The translations under genes and the position numbers were made by a program. 38,171 nt of DNA from a virus. The notes below the pieces were generated by a model. That model searched no databases, had not been told where the DNA came from, and was given only the letters and a program-made list of their open reading frames with translations. Below, in pieces: positions 14,927 to 22,649 of the stretch. Position 1 is the first letter of the stretch, and every line of letters starts with the position of its first letter. The stretch is from positions 1-38,171 of the IMG/VR virus record IMGVR_UViG_3300007517_000168; one strand, 5' to 3'.

Positions 14927-15325
14927 TTATCGGCGATCTAACTTGCCGACGTAGCCACTACCACGATGGAGCCCCAAGACGGTACGGAACTCATTAAGGA
15001 TGGAAAGGTCTGGAGTCTCGCCCATAATCTTGCCTAGCCTGCCAATCGCCGCAGCCTGCGAAGCTAGTATCCCAGCGACCTTCTGTTTCTGATCGAACAG
15101 AAGTACATCAACAGAGATTAGACCGAAGTTCACAGACCCTGATTCTTCAGCTAGGGTTGTCTCCAAGGAGTCTAGATTAGCGATCAGAGCCCTTACCTCA
15201 GACATCGCATGGATCGAGGTATCAGAGAGGAACCCTAGCCTACTTGTTACGGCTGGAATCCTCTCAATACCTAAGTTGAGGTGGCTACCAATCTGCCAAG
15301 CTAACTCGTTTATTAATTCTTCCAC
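14927..15325 (-). CDS. Hypothetical phage protein, 132 aa
   Basis: No family is recognised. The protein is mostly helical (ELINELAWQIGSHLNLG, then heptad-like LIANLDSLETTLAEE), so it may oligomerise. It starts 13 bp inside the end of the upstream gene and ends just before the tail-tube motif. Its position between head-tail and tail genes suggests a virion assembly or tail completion role. Confidence 0.55.
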   Translation of the reverse strand: MEELINELAWQIGSHLNLGIERIPAVTSRLGFLSDTSIHAMSEVRALIANLDSLETTLAEESGSVNFGLISVDVLLFDQKQKVAGILASQAAAIGRLGKIMGETPDLSILNEFRTVLGLHRGSGYVGKLDRR

Positions 15326-15726
15326 CGAATTACTCCTTGGATTTTATTAATTATATTGATACCCATTGCTTCTATATATGGATTAGCGATAGAGGGTTCC
15401 AGTGTGAACTCCCCAGCCTTCCTCCCCCACTGAACAGTAGCCTTGGCATTCGGTGTTATCGTAGCTGGCAAAGATAGCGGTGAAACCAGATACCCAGAGA
15501 CGGCTGTTACAAAGGCATCTGAGCCAGCCAAGGGAGTTAAGCCCTGCCCAGTTTTACCCTTACCTTTCCTACCCCCGCCACTAGCCTCAGAGAGTACCGC
15601 AGTTATTATCAATGGCTCCTTGAGAATCAGTGGGTTGCCCTTTGAATCAGAACCGCTCGTCACTGAGTCAACAGTGAAGGTCAATATCGCATTGGCAAAA
15701 TTAGTAAAGGGGGAACGGGCTGGCAT
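15313..15726 (-). CDS. Hypothetical phage structural protein, 137 aa
   Basis: The protein is beta-rich with a flexible basic Gly loop (GGGRKGKGKTGQG) near its middle, as in small head-tail connector or tail proteins. It ends in a hydrophobic strand and a Trp-Lys tail. The start is 4 bp after the stop of the upstream gene and its end overlaps the next by 13 bp, so it belongs to the leftward virion operon headed at 16201. Function is not assigned. Confidence 0.55.
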   Translation of the reverse strand: MPARSPFTNFANAILTFTVDSVTSGSDSKGNPLILKEPLIITAVLSEASGGGRKGKGKTGQGLTPLAGSDAFVTAVSGYLVSPLSLPATITPNAKATVQWGRKAGEFTLEPSIANPYIEAMGINIINKIQGVIRWKN

Positions 15727-15730
15727 ATTG

Positions 15731-16201
15731 TTAGGCGATGTTTTCTATTTCTACAGCAGTAAATGAGACTTGAAAGAATCTTCCGGCAGCACTCAACTCA
15801 GGAGGGCTTAGTAAGACAGAGAAGGCAGCGAAGTAAGCAACGAGTCCATCGGTAACAATGGGGACATCCCCAGGTGCTATTGCCCTGGTCGTCGGTGCAA
15901 GTTCAACGAATCTCTCTGTTCTATCAACGAGTGTTATTCCCAGTGGTTGTCGGAGTCTCCTCTTTCTGTCCTGCACTAGGAACATCCCCTTTATCAGTTC
16001 AGCCTCAGTCTCCGTCATTAGAGCCGTGACTTCCCATGAATACTTGGGGCGATGCAGAACTCCCCTAGCTGTCGCTGCCCCTACCACAGTGTACTCCACG
16101 CTAGTTGGTGCATTGATGACTTGGGCTCGAAGGCTGGTGATTAGCCCTACCTTGAGTAGCCATGTATCTAAGCTCAATTCAATGGAGCGGGGCTTGGACA
16201 T
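15731..16201 (-). CDS. Hypothetical virion protein heading a leftward operon, 156 aa
   Basis: Alternating strands, an Ala-rich middle and a final strand VSFTAVEIENI suggest a beta-sandwich tail-type structural protein. No enzyme motif is present. It is first in the tightly packed operon 16201-13982. Its ATG is only 10 nt from a GGGGAATATA motif, with TGGCTCTC 13 nt further up, in a divergent control region shared with the gene at 16336. Confidence 0.55.
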   Translation of the reverse strand: MSKPRSIELSLDTWLLKVGLITSLRAQVINAPTSVEYTVVGAATARGVLHRPKYSWEVTALMTETEAELIKGMFLVQDRKRRLRQPLGITLVDRTERFVELAPTTRAIAPGDVPIVTDGLVAYFAAFSVLLSPPELSAAGRFFQVSFTAVEIENIA

Positions 16202-16211
16202 CTTTTTGTTT

Positions 16212-16221
16212 TATATTCCCC
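16212..16221 (-). promoter_or_regulatory. GGGGAATATA late-type motif, leftward arm
   Basis: The motif is 10 nt before the ATG at 16201. TGGCTCTC (plus-strand GAGAGCCA, 16235-16242) lies 13 nt upstream of it. It mirrors the rightward arm at 16296, giving a symmetric divergent promoter. Confidence 0.6.
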
Positions 16222-16295
16222 AGAACCGGAACCAGAGAGCCAAATGAATGTGCCAACCTTGCCTTCTGTCTGGCTCTCTTGTTTCTGAATCCGTG

Positions 16296-16305
16296 GGGGA
16301 ATATA
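16296..16305 (+). promoter_or_regulatory. GGGGAATATA late-type motif, rightward arm
   Basis: TGGCTCTC (16271-16278) is 17 nt upstream. The motif is 12 nt before an ATG at 16318 and 30 nt before the ATG at 16336. The two octamers of this region could also pair as an 8- to 9-bp stem. Confidence 0.6.
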
Positions 16306-16335
16306 GGTAAGAAGTATATGATAACGAGGTCAACC

Positions 16336-16605
16336 ATGAATAGACAAGAGCTTATAGCTATCTCCCGCTACCAACAGAAGAGTGCCTACCAACAGAGTGA
16401 TACCGCTCAAAGGGCAGCCTCGATGAACCCAGCCCTCACAGGTGTCGCTGCTGGCACAGACCCATCAACTGGTCGGCAAATTCTCAAGACATCTGACGGT
16501 GGAACTATCCAAGGGACTTCGATAGCGAAGTCTCCACTTAGTCCGGGTGCTGTTGTCCCAGCGACATTATCAGGGTCAGCCGGAGTAGTTCTAGATTCTT
16601 TTTAA
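16336..16605 (+). CDS. Stand-alone copy of a virion N-terminal module, 89 aa
   Basis: The sequence aligns from its first residues with the N-terminus of the 922-residue protein at 25153-27921. Shared elements are the QQKxAY motif near residue 15, a DPxTGxxI stretch, a DGG, and a GxxVxAT near residue 70. The larger protein continues far beyond, while this one stops. The start at 16336 has GAGG 7-8 nt upstream and matches the start of the homologue; an in-frame ATG at 16318 is an alternative. It might be a separate head or tail peptide, or a competitor of the large protein. Confidence 0.65.
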   Translation: MNRQELIAISRYQQKSAYQQSDTAQRAASMNPALTGVAAGTDPSTGRQILKTSDGGTIQGTSIAKSPLSPGAVVPATLSGSAGVVLDSF

Positions 16606-16613
16606 CGTTTACC

Positions 16614-16642
16614 TTGACAAACCTAGAGAAGCGTAGTAGGAT
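16614..16642 (+). promoter_or_regulatory. Sigma70-type promoter of the ParM operon
   Basis: TTGACA (16614-16619) and TAGGAT (16637-16642) are 17 bp apart. The ~100-nt leader ends with AACTGGAGCTTCTC just before the ATG. The gene at 28301 has the same leader end, and its GTAGCAAC block after the -10 also corresponds. Confidence 0.75.
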
Positions 16643-16751
16643 AGTAGCAACAGGAAAACAAGTGACTCTTTACCCTCTCCGACCCCAGAGAACCTGAAAG
16701 CGGCTAAAGAGACACTAACTAACCTGATTAACTAAAACTGGAGCTTCTCTA

Positions 16752-17720
16752 ATGAAAACTAACACTGAATTTGTCCCCGAAGTTTGCGTAGATGCCGGGA
16801 ACCGAGCAATCAAATGGGCTAAGAGAAACGGAGCCACCTGCTGCATCCCCAGCTTCATTAAGCAAATCAAGTCTTTTGAATCTGTTCCCACTAAACTAGA
16901 TAACCAGTCCGTTCTAATCCAAAGAGGCAGCACAGCCCACATCATCGGCAAGTCCGCCCGAATCAACGGCACTCCAGTCTATCAAGCATCTAAGACCAAG
17001 TTAGCCTCCCTATTAGTCCTTACCGCTATCGAGCCAATCAAGGGTTCCTCGGTTCCTCTCCGTGTAGGCAAGCTCAAAGTCTGCCTCCCTGATACCAGAG
17101 AAGCCACAGCCGTCGCTGACCTCCAAGGATTAGTCGGTGAGCAAGAGTTCATCCGTAACGGTCAAAGCATCAAGCTAATCGTTGACGAGGTTGCAATCAT
17201 CGAAGAAGGGCAAGGCGAGTTCGCTTACTGCCAAACTCACGGAATGTTCGATTATCCTCAGAGACTCAACGGAGTTCTTTCTCTAGGTGGTGGAGACGTT
17301 CTAGGTCGCTTGTTTGACCCCGAAGGAAACGTTCTGAGAGATGCTGACATCCGGTTGCCCGGAACTTACAACTTGGCGAATGCCATTGCTTCTTACATAG
17401 CCGTTGAACTAGGGTCGAGCCCAGACCTCTCCTTGATTATGGACGGCATCGCAGACAACAGCTTCTTCTACGGCACGATGGGAATCAACTTCAGTACTGC
17501 CTATTCTGAATGTCGTTTAAACTGGCTTACTTCGATCAAGGCAAAGATGAAGGAGAAGTGGGGAGCTTATGCTTCAGACCTCGGACAGATTGTAGTGACA
17601 GGCGGTTCCGCTCCTCTGGTTAGCGAGTTGTACTCTGGTAATCAGAACGCTAGATACAAAGAAAGCCCTAATCCTCAGTTCATCGGAGTATTGGGAATGC
17701 AACTAATCAAGGGGGAATAG
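16752..17720 (+). CDS. parM: ParM/StbA-like actin-family plasmid segregation protein
   Basis: The 322-residue protein has the actin ATPase signatures in order: phosphate-1 CVDAGNRAIKWA (~12-23), a phosphate-2-like VLSLGGGDVLGRL (~175-187), and an adenosine motif IVVTGGSAPLV (~284-294). Such proteins polymerise to push or pull plasmid copies apart. The length fits plasmid ParM. The next gene starts on the following base and is a small DNA-binding-type protein, the usual ParR partner. A sigma70 promoter lies upstream and the virion motif is absent, fitting constitutive maintenance expression. Confidence 0.82.
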   Translation: MKTNTEFVPEVCVDAGNRAIKWAKRNGATCCIPSFIKQIKSFESVPTKLDNQSVLIQRGSTAHIIGKSARINGTPVYQASKTKLASLLVLTAIEPIKGSSVPLRVGKLKVCLPDTREATAVADLQGLVGEQEFIRNGQSIKLIVDEVAIIEEGQGEFAYCQTHGMFDYPQRLNGVLSLGGGDVLGRLFDPEGNVLRDADIRLPGTYNLANAIASYIAVELGSSPDLSLIMDGIADNSFFYGTMGINFSTAYSECRLNWLTSIKAKMKEKWGAYASDLGQIVVTGGSAPLVSELYSGNQNARYKESPNPQFIGVLGMQLIKGE

Positions 17721-17993
17721 ATGTCTCGGAACCAATACAGAATCACTGTAAAATCTTCTGACATTCCCCTTATTGAGGAAATCTGCGACAGGACAGGATT
17801 GGACGCTCAGAACGTTCTCTCCCTGTTCTTGAAGAAAGGACTCAACATATCGGGGGACACACCAAGTCCCCCAGTGGCTCCCAGAACCTTCGAGGCAGTC
17901 CACGTTGACCGAGCAACTCCCTTCATCCCGAAGGAACCAGCCAAACCTCAACTGGCAACTGGAAACGAACCTCCCTCATTTGAATTCGATTAA
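17721..17993 (+). CDS. ParR-like ribbon-helix-helix adaptor
   Basis: The 90-residue product begins with a strand YRITVKSS and two helices (IPLIEEICDRTG, AQNVLSLFLKKGL) at ~6-45, a plausible RHH DNA-binding unit. A Pro-rich acidic tail follows, in the place where ParR proteins contact ParM. It abuts the ParM stop codon with no gap. It would bind a centromere-like site; the CTACAG repeats downstream of the operon are a candidate. The fold is inferred from pattern only. Confidence 0.6.
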   Translation: MSRNQYRITVKSSDIPLIEEICDRTGLDAQNVLSLFLKKGLNISGDTPSPPVAPRTFEAVHVDRATPFIPKEPAKPQLATGNEPPSFEFD

Positions 17994-18016
17994 ACCCAAC
18001 ACGAAAGGACACTCTC

Positions 18017-18196
18017 ATGGCAAGCAAGAATCTTAAGACCGACGACCAATTGAGCAGAGAAGCAGATAAACCACAGGTAACGAAGATACTCAGAAACCCT
18101 GAGACTCTAAAATACGAAGCCTATCAATGCGACGAAGTAGTGGTTTCTAACTCAGACTTAAAGACGGTACTCAACTCAGTCAGGACAGGAGGCTAA
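18017..18196 (+). CDS. Small hypothetical protein, 59 aa, in the ParM operon
   Basis: An ATG at 18017 with AAGGA 6-10 nt upstream opens a frame ending at TAA 18194-18196, two bases before the next ATG. The product is charged and soluble (MASKNLKTDD start, VVVSNSDLKTVLNSVRTGG end) with no known motif. Spacing and ribosome-binding site support it as a real operon member. Confidence 0.65.
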   Translation: MASKNLKTDDQLSREADKPQVTKILRNPETLKYEAYQCDEVVVSNSDLKTVLNSVRTGG

Positions 18197-18197
18197 G

Positions 18198-18659
18198 ATG
18201 CAAATCCCCAAGTTTCGCCCGTGGTGTTATGGAATCTTCGGTTCTTATATCATTGCGGGTCTGGGGACTGTACTAATGCTGCACATGGCTCTAAGCAACG
18301 CTGCCAGAACCCGCAGTACTCAGAGCCAGTCCCAGCCCGAAGTAACACGAGCCCAGTCAGAGAAAAGCAACGAAGGCTTCGGAGAGATTACAACGAGTGG
18401 CGGGGAAGTGTGGGGGATAGTCAAGTTGTGGGGATATTCGGACAACCCATCAACCGTTCCCAATACCGACCTAGCCACGATCAACCAAGCCCTAGCTAAG
18501 AACTACCCAGTCGTGCTACTACAAAGCCACGAAGCTCAAGGAGTCAAACCAGTATTAGGCTGGAGGCTAGAACTAGGTTCTAACGAGCCAAAGAGAAACA
18601 CTCCACCATTCACAGCGAAATACCCCGAAATATTCCAAACCCAAGCAGGCACAAAATAA
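18198..18659 (+). CDS. Single-pass membrane protein in the ParM operon, 153 aa
   Basis: One transmembrane helix lies at ~11-33 (CYGIFGSYIIAGLGTVLMLHMAL) after a short basic start. A Ser/Gln-rich linker (~38-55) leads to a compact domain of ~90 residues that should face the outside, or the cytoplasm if inverted. No enzyme motif is seen. The stop overlaps the next ATG by one base. It is likely a membrane partner of the ATPase encoded two genes on. Confidence 0.6.
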   Translation: MQIPKFRPWCYGIFGSYIIAGLGTVLMLHMALSNAARTRSTQSQSQPEVTRAQSEKSNEGFGEITTSGGEVWGIVKLWGYSDNPSTVPNTDLATINQALAKNYPVVLLQSHEAQGVKPVLGWRLELGSNEPKRNTPPFTAKYPEIFQTQAGTK

Positions 18660-19279
18660 TGTCACGAGATATCACCGATGAAGTTACATTCTCAAAGTCC
18701 GACTTTACTACTGCGAAGAAGCAGGGACAACATGCTGAGAAGGCAGGGGTACATTCTTCTCACTGGGCTGATACCGTAGTCAAGTGGATTCTGTTCATCC
18801 CCATGTTTTTCGTCAACCTTATCATCTCTTTCTGCAACTTCGTAGTGATACAGAGTGGGGCAACTATCGCCTCTGTAGTTCTCTGGATTTGGGCTATGTG
18901 GCTCTGTGCAAGTTTCTACCACACCCTGTTATTCTCAAGCCTCTTACCCATAGTTTCACAGTGGTCTCTCAGCTTCTCCCTGAATACTTGGCTTCAAATA
19001 CTAGCAGCCTTCTCTATCGGCATACTGGTCGAAGTGGCTCAATCGAAAGGCTGGAAGGTTCTACTCAGGACTATGGCAGTAGGCGACAAGCCTAGAGGGT
19101 ATTGGTACGGATGGGAATTGGTTTGGGTAGCCCTCACAGCGATGGAAACCGCTATCTTCCTCAATCTGTCTCATTCCAAAGGGTTCTCATTATTATCTTT
19201 GATAGAATTAGTCATCGCTCTGTTTGGAGCCAAGGCTGCTGAAGAGTTCGCAACAATCGCAAAAAAAGGGAGCAAGTAA
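18659..19279 (+). CDS. Polytopic membrane protein in the ParM operon, 206 aa
   Basis: A soluble N-terminus of ~40 residues is followed by about four to five hydrophobic helices: ~43-65, 68-90, ~95-125, then ~150-170 and ~178-195. The last ends near a basic KKGSK tail. No known transporter motif is present. It lies between a single-pass membrane protein and an FtsK/TraD-like ATPase, with the next start on the following base. This fits a membrane platform for that motor, but the role is inferred. Confidence 0.6.
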   Translation: MSRDITDEVTFSKSDFTTAKKQGQHAEKAGVHSSHWADTVVKWILFIPMFFVNLIISFCNFVVIQSGATIASVVLWIWAMWLCASFYHTLLFSSLLPIVSQWSLSFSLNTWLQILAAFSIGILVEVAQSKGWKVLLRTMAVGDKPRGYWYGWELVWVALTAMETAIFLNLSHSKGFSLLSLIELVIALFGAKAAEEFATIAKKGSK

Positions 19280-21082
19280 ATGAGCAAGTTACAAGTAGCT
19301 TTAGACAAAAGAGACGAGATGGCTGAAACCTACAGAGAGAATCTCCCAGCCAGATATGCAAGCGTTATCGGTTTTGTATCCTCGATGTTAGTCATTATCC
19401 CCTCCGGGGGAATAGGAGCCCTCTTCGCCCTCTCAGCCGCAGGGAACTTAGTTAGCCTAATCTCATTGATTGTCACAGAAGGCAAAGAACTCGGAGCAAG
19501 CCCAAGGATAAGCCCATTGCGCTCAGTCGATGAGACTGACTACTGTGCCAACGCTCTAAAAGGCGAAGTCAAGCACCTCCTAGAAATTGTTTCCACCTTT
19601 GGAGAGGAAGAGTGCTTAGACTTAGAATACAGGAACCCTTCAGAGTTCGAGTCTTTACTCGCTGACTGGAGGAGCTACGAGAACGAACGGTTCCAAGCAT
19701 CGATCAATCAGTCGCTCCCCGCATCAGCCGTAGCAGAGTTCAAGTTCTCCTCAATCGAAAGGATGCGTATCTTTTACTTTGGCTCCGCTATCATCGATCC
19801 AGACAGGGAATGCCCAGCAATCCCTCAGCCCATCTATAGCAGACCCACGGGAGGCACACCCGCTCCTAGCAACAGTCGAAGCAGAGGCAATGGACAGACT
19901 ATCAATATCAATCCTCCCGCATCGTCTGGCAGAGGCAACCTAAGTCAACAGAGGGACTTCTCCGCTCCCGAAGAAGAAGACTACGAACCCGTAGATTGTA
20001 GCTCCACTCTCGCTGTTGGTTCTCAACGCAGATTCGTAGAGCCCAACTACTACGAGTCGGCAGTCGAAGCCGATTTGCCACCTGTCGAGGACTTAGCCAG
20101 AGTGATTGCCGAGAGCAATCGGAACGTGATGATTGTAGCTCAGTCTCAAGCTGGCAAAACTACATTGCTAGTTGAAAGCATCCGCCACTTCTCACGGCTG
20201 GGATATATGGTAACTCTCTTTGATGGCAAGGCTGACCCACGGCTAACGGAGAACACAACTTATGTCTCTATTAATATGGCATCTTTAGTCTCGGACTTCC
20301 AGAGAAGGATTGCAGGTTTCGGGACAATGCTAGAGACACGGATGAATCAAGTGAAGGGTGGTTACGCAGCCTCGAACTTCACGCCCGTACTGGTAGTCTT
20401 CGAGGAATACAATGTCATCAGAGCTTTGCTGAGAAGGAACACTGAGGCATTGGCAGAATTGGACTCCTTCGTCTATTCGTTAATCTGTCAAGGACTTGCC
20501 TATAGAATGCGGATGATCATAACTACTCACAGTAGCCGTCTAGCAGCCTTGGGCATTGATGGCTGCATCGCCGACAACCTATCTTTCGTTTCTCTGGGAA
20601 GAGATCAAGCCTACGAATCAATCGAGGATTGTCTCAAGTATCAGATAGACAGTACCAACACAAGGGATCGACTAAGAGCCAAGCTAACCAATATCGAGGG
20701 AACCGAAATCCAAGAAACTCTAGCCTTAACTACTCTAGGGAAGACACGGATCGTCCGACTCCCTATAGTCGAGAAGTCCTTCCCAATGGCTGCACAGAAT
20801 CCCCCGTCAACTCTGGAGTCCCTAGAACAGGCTTACGACAATAGCCCCGATGAACTGGACAATGAACAGAACATCGAACTCCTAGACGAAGAGAGTTTGA
20901 GTATCCTGAACTTTGCTAGGAAGAACTCAGAGACAATCACCGCCCGTCTCGTTCAACAAAAAATAGTAAAGTTCAAGACCACTGACTCCGAAATAGTCCG
21001 AGACATCTTCGTTGAGTTAGCTGAGGCAGGGTTCGGCGTAACTGTAGGTGAAGGGAAAAGACTCGGTTTCCAAGCCCATTAA
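19280..21082 (+). CDS. FtsK/TraD-like membrane DNA-motor ATPase, 600 aa
   Basis: Residues ~27-65 contain two hydrophobic helices, so the protein is membrane-anchored. A disordered Pro/Ser/Gly linker (~185-235) leads to a P-loop domain with Walker A AQSQAGKTT (~287-295) and Walker B VLVVFEE (~370-376). A TTHSSR motif (sensor-like) lies near 415-420. The last ~65 residues look like a winged helix (ARLVQQKIVKFKTTDSEIVRDIF). This is the layout of DNA-translocating FtsK/VirD4-type ATPases. Encoded last in the ParM operon, it may move or anchor plasmid DNA at the membrane. No relaxase is seen in the window, so conjugation is only one option. Confidence 0.75.
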   Translation: MSKLQVALDKRDEMAETYRENLPARYASVIGFVSSMLVIIPSGGIGALFALSAAGNLVSLISLIVTEGKELGASPRISPLRSVDETDYCANALKGEVKHLLEIVSTFGEEECLDLEYRNPSEFESLLADWRSYENERFQASINQSLPASAVAEFKFSSIERMRIFYFGSAIIDPDRECPAIPQPIYSRPTGGTPAPSNSRSRGNGQTININPPASSGRGNLSQQRDFSAPEEEDYEPVDCSSTLAVGSQRRFVEPNYYESAVEADLPPVEDLARVIAESNRNVMIVAQSQAGKTTLLVESIRHFSRLGYMVTLFDGKADPRLTENTTYVSINMASLVSDFQRRIAGFGTMLETRMNQVKGGYAASNFTPVLVVFEEYNVIRALLRRNTEALAELDSFVYSLICQGLAYRMRMIITTHSSRLAALGIDGCIADNLSFVSLGRDQAYESIEDCLKYQIDSTNTRDRLRAKLTNIEGTEIQETLALTTLGKTRIVRLPIVEKSFPMAAQNPPSTLESLEQAYDNSPDELDNEQNIELLDEESLSILNFARKNSETITARLVQQKIVKFKTTDSEIVRDIFVELAEAGFGVTVGEGKRLGFQAH

Positions 21083-21089
21083 GACCAAT

Positions 21090-21376
21090 CTACAGTCATC
21101 TACAGCCATCTACAGCCATCTACTATATAACACTGAAAGCCTAGAATCCTTTGATATCTAGGCTTTCAGTGTTATTGGCGTAAATCTACAATAATCTACA
21201 GGACTTCTACAGTTCCTTCTAGGGCTTCTACAGTTATCAACAGCTATCTACAGGACTTCTACAGTTCCTTCTAGGGCTTCTACAGTTATCAACAGCTATC
21301 TACAGGACTTCTACAGTTCCTTCTAGGGCTTCTATAGTTATCAACAGCTATCTACAGGACTTCTACAGTTCCTTCT
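21090..21376. repeat. CTACAG iteron cluster (10-bp and 52-bp periodic)
   Basis: About thirteen CTACAG hexamers occur here. The first three (from 21090) are spaced exactly 10 bp apart. From ~21195 they belong to a 52-bp unit, with GGACTTCTACAG starting at 21201, 21253, 21305 and 21357; the last unit is partial, ending near 21376. Variant CAACAG sites occur once per unit. Such iterons mark plasmid origins or centromere-like partition sites. They directly follow the ParM-RHH-FtsK operon and contain no gene. Confidence 0.85.
21127..21175. repeat. Perfect 19-bp inverted repeat with 11-nt loop
   Basis: ATAACACTGAAAGCCTAGA (21127-21145) is exactly complementary to 21157-21175. It lies 45 bp after the ATPase stop and between two blocks of CTACAG iterons. 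Only a weak T content follows, so a terminator role is possible but unusual. It could instead be an origin or recombination hairpin. Confidence 0.8.
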
Positions 21377-21524
21377 GGCTCTCTACGGCTGCCTCTTATC
21401 TACTTCTAGGATAGACTGGACTCATTAGGCTACATAGACTACTGAAGGCTCAATAGGTTGAGTGATGGGGCTAATTAGGCTAAGTTAGACTCAGACAAGA
21501 GAAGAGAGCCAAGAACAGGTGGGG
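21377..21524. promoter_or_regulatory. Gene-free stretch bounded by inverted TGGCTCTC octamers
   Basis: TGGCTCTC (21376-21383) and GAGAGCCA (21504-21511) face each other across ~120 bp that contain repeated TTAGGCTA and AGACT-like words but no open frame. The right octamer is just past the end of the leftward virion operon, as at 5666 beyond CyRepA1, so these copies may mark transcript ends rather than starts. Confidence 0.35.
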
Positions 21525-21911
21525 TTAGTCGTCCCCGTCGAAGTATTCAAAGGTAATGGTCACTGTTTCTATCTCAGCGAACCCGGTGCTAGGAAAAACC
21601 CTAGGAGATACCCTGATTCTATTGAAGAGCGGAGACAACTTCTTGATAGCCTCAAGGGTATCATTGACTGGATTGAACTGGCGGATCAAGCATTCGCCTT
21701 CGTAGTTTAGAATGCCCCTGCCTAGGTATTGAGTCCTCTCAATTTTGGTCGCTGGAATAATCACGACTTCCAAGCCTTCCACAGTAGCCCCTGCTGGCGG
21801 GAATTGCTTAGTGTCGATTGATATGGCTGGCAGAGTGTCGCCATTCGGCAAAGTGTAAGTTCCCGTAATCTGCAAGTCTAGTATCTTGGTTCTCAAAGCG
21901 ATCCAGTTCAT
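21525..21911 (-). CDS. Probable tail terminator-like protein, 128 aa
   Basis: The protein begins with a short helix (ALRTKILDLQ), has a beta-rich centre with IIPATKIERTQYLG, then a helix (DTLEAIKKLSPLF) and a final pair of strands ETVTITFEYFD. The size and alternation resemble phage tail terminator proteins that cap the tail tube. It is last in the leftward operon scaffold to tail completion and overlaps the gp10-like gene by 4 bp. Assignment is by pattern and order only. Confidence 0.45.
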   Translation of the reverse strand: MNWIALRTKILDLQITGTYTLPNGDTLPAISIDTKQFPPAGATVEGLEVVIIPATKIERTQYLGRGILNYEGECLIRQFNPVNDTLEAIKKLSPLFNRIRVSPRVFPSTGFAEIETVTITFEYFDGDD

Positions 21912-22252
21912 AAGTCTTTCCTGATTCGGTTGGCAATGTCTCTAGCGAAATTCGTATCTCCTGTGGAAGTAGTGATTCGGTTGAGGGTTTCCCTTGTCCA
22001 AGGACGACCTTTGACGAGACTCCCATCAGCCCGACTATAGCCCTCGTGAACAGAGGTGGCGTAATCTACCCCCCAAGTAAAGAGGACAACCGAGCCATTG
22101 ACAACGGCAGTCTGAGAATCACGAAGTTTCCCTGTGTCCACAATGTCACCATTGACAATGGATTCACGGAACTTTCCACCGACCTCACTGGCAAGGGTAG
22201 GCAGCGCTCCTTTGATGAGTTGGATCAGTTTAGCCGACTTTAACTTAACCAT
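21908..22252 (-). CDS. HK97 gp10-like head-tail/tail completion protein
   Basis: The 114-residue protein carries the usual family features in order: an N-terminal amphipathic helix, VDTGKLRDSQ (~38-47), a WGVDYATSVHEGY segment (~60-72), then a GRPWTRETL stretch before a C-terminal helix. Proteins of this type complete the head-tail joint. It overlaps the next gene by 4 bp and follows an Ig-like protein. Confidence 0.7.
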   Translation of the reverse strand: MVKLKSAKLIQLIKGALPTLASEVGGKFRESIVNGDIVDTGKLRDSQTAVVNGSVVLFTWGVDYATSVHEGYSRADGSLVKGRPWTRETLNRITTSTGDTNFARDIANRIRKDL

Positions 22253-22254
22253 AG

Positions 22255-22632
22255 TTAGGTTCCTCTGATTACATCTGGCTGGAAGATTAGAATGTCTTCC
22301 TCTAGTGTCTTGATTTTGCCGTTGATATTCAGTTGCACCCCATAGAGCAATGTAGTGGGCACGTCAGGCAGTGCGCTCGACTCAGCCCCGGCAATCTCGA
22401 AGGTAGCTTCCAAAGTGTTGTTCGTTACTACAACGACCATATCGGCGACACTCTTGCTTACCACTGCTAGGGCATCTGTGTCACTGAGACTCCGCTTAAC
22501 CATGAAGCGAACCGTAGTTCCTGCTAAGTTGTTCCCCTGGACTATCAGCTTGCAGGAGTGATCATCTCCCCGACTAAGGACGAGCCCCTTGGCGGAGTAG
22601 TCATTGATAGAAAACCGATGAAACACTTTCAT
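22255..22632 (-). CDS. Ig-fold phage structural protein (BppU-N-like), 125 aa
   Basis: Alternating strands DHSCKLIVQG, TTVRFMVKR, LEATFEIAG and LLYGVQLNI match the small beta-sandwich seen at the N-terminus of baseplate upper proteins and many phage add-on domains. It is preceded by AAGGTGA, a fair ribosome-binding site, 8-9 nt before the ATG, and ends 2 bp before the gp10-like gene start. It may decorate the head or joint, since it follows the scaffold gene. Confidence 0.55.
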   Translation of the reverse strand: MKVFHRFSINDYSAKGLVLSRGDDHSCKLIVQGNNLAGTTVRFMVKRSLSDTDALAVVSKSVADMVVVVTNNTLEATFEIAGAESSALPDVPTTLLYGVQLNINGKIKTLEEDILIFQPDVIRGT

Positions 22633-22649
22633 GGAAAATCACCTTGTAA

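Noticed and set aside
21127-21175. The 19-bp hairpin as a protelomerase site
   Set aside because: Known sites are longer near-continuous palindromes without an 11-nt loop, and no protelomerase gene is visible here.
21195-21376. 52-bp tandem units as a possible CRISPR array
   Set aside because: The units are contiguous and nearly identical throughout, with no variable spacers and no cas genes in the window. They fit iterons.
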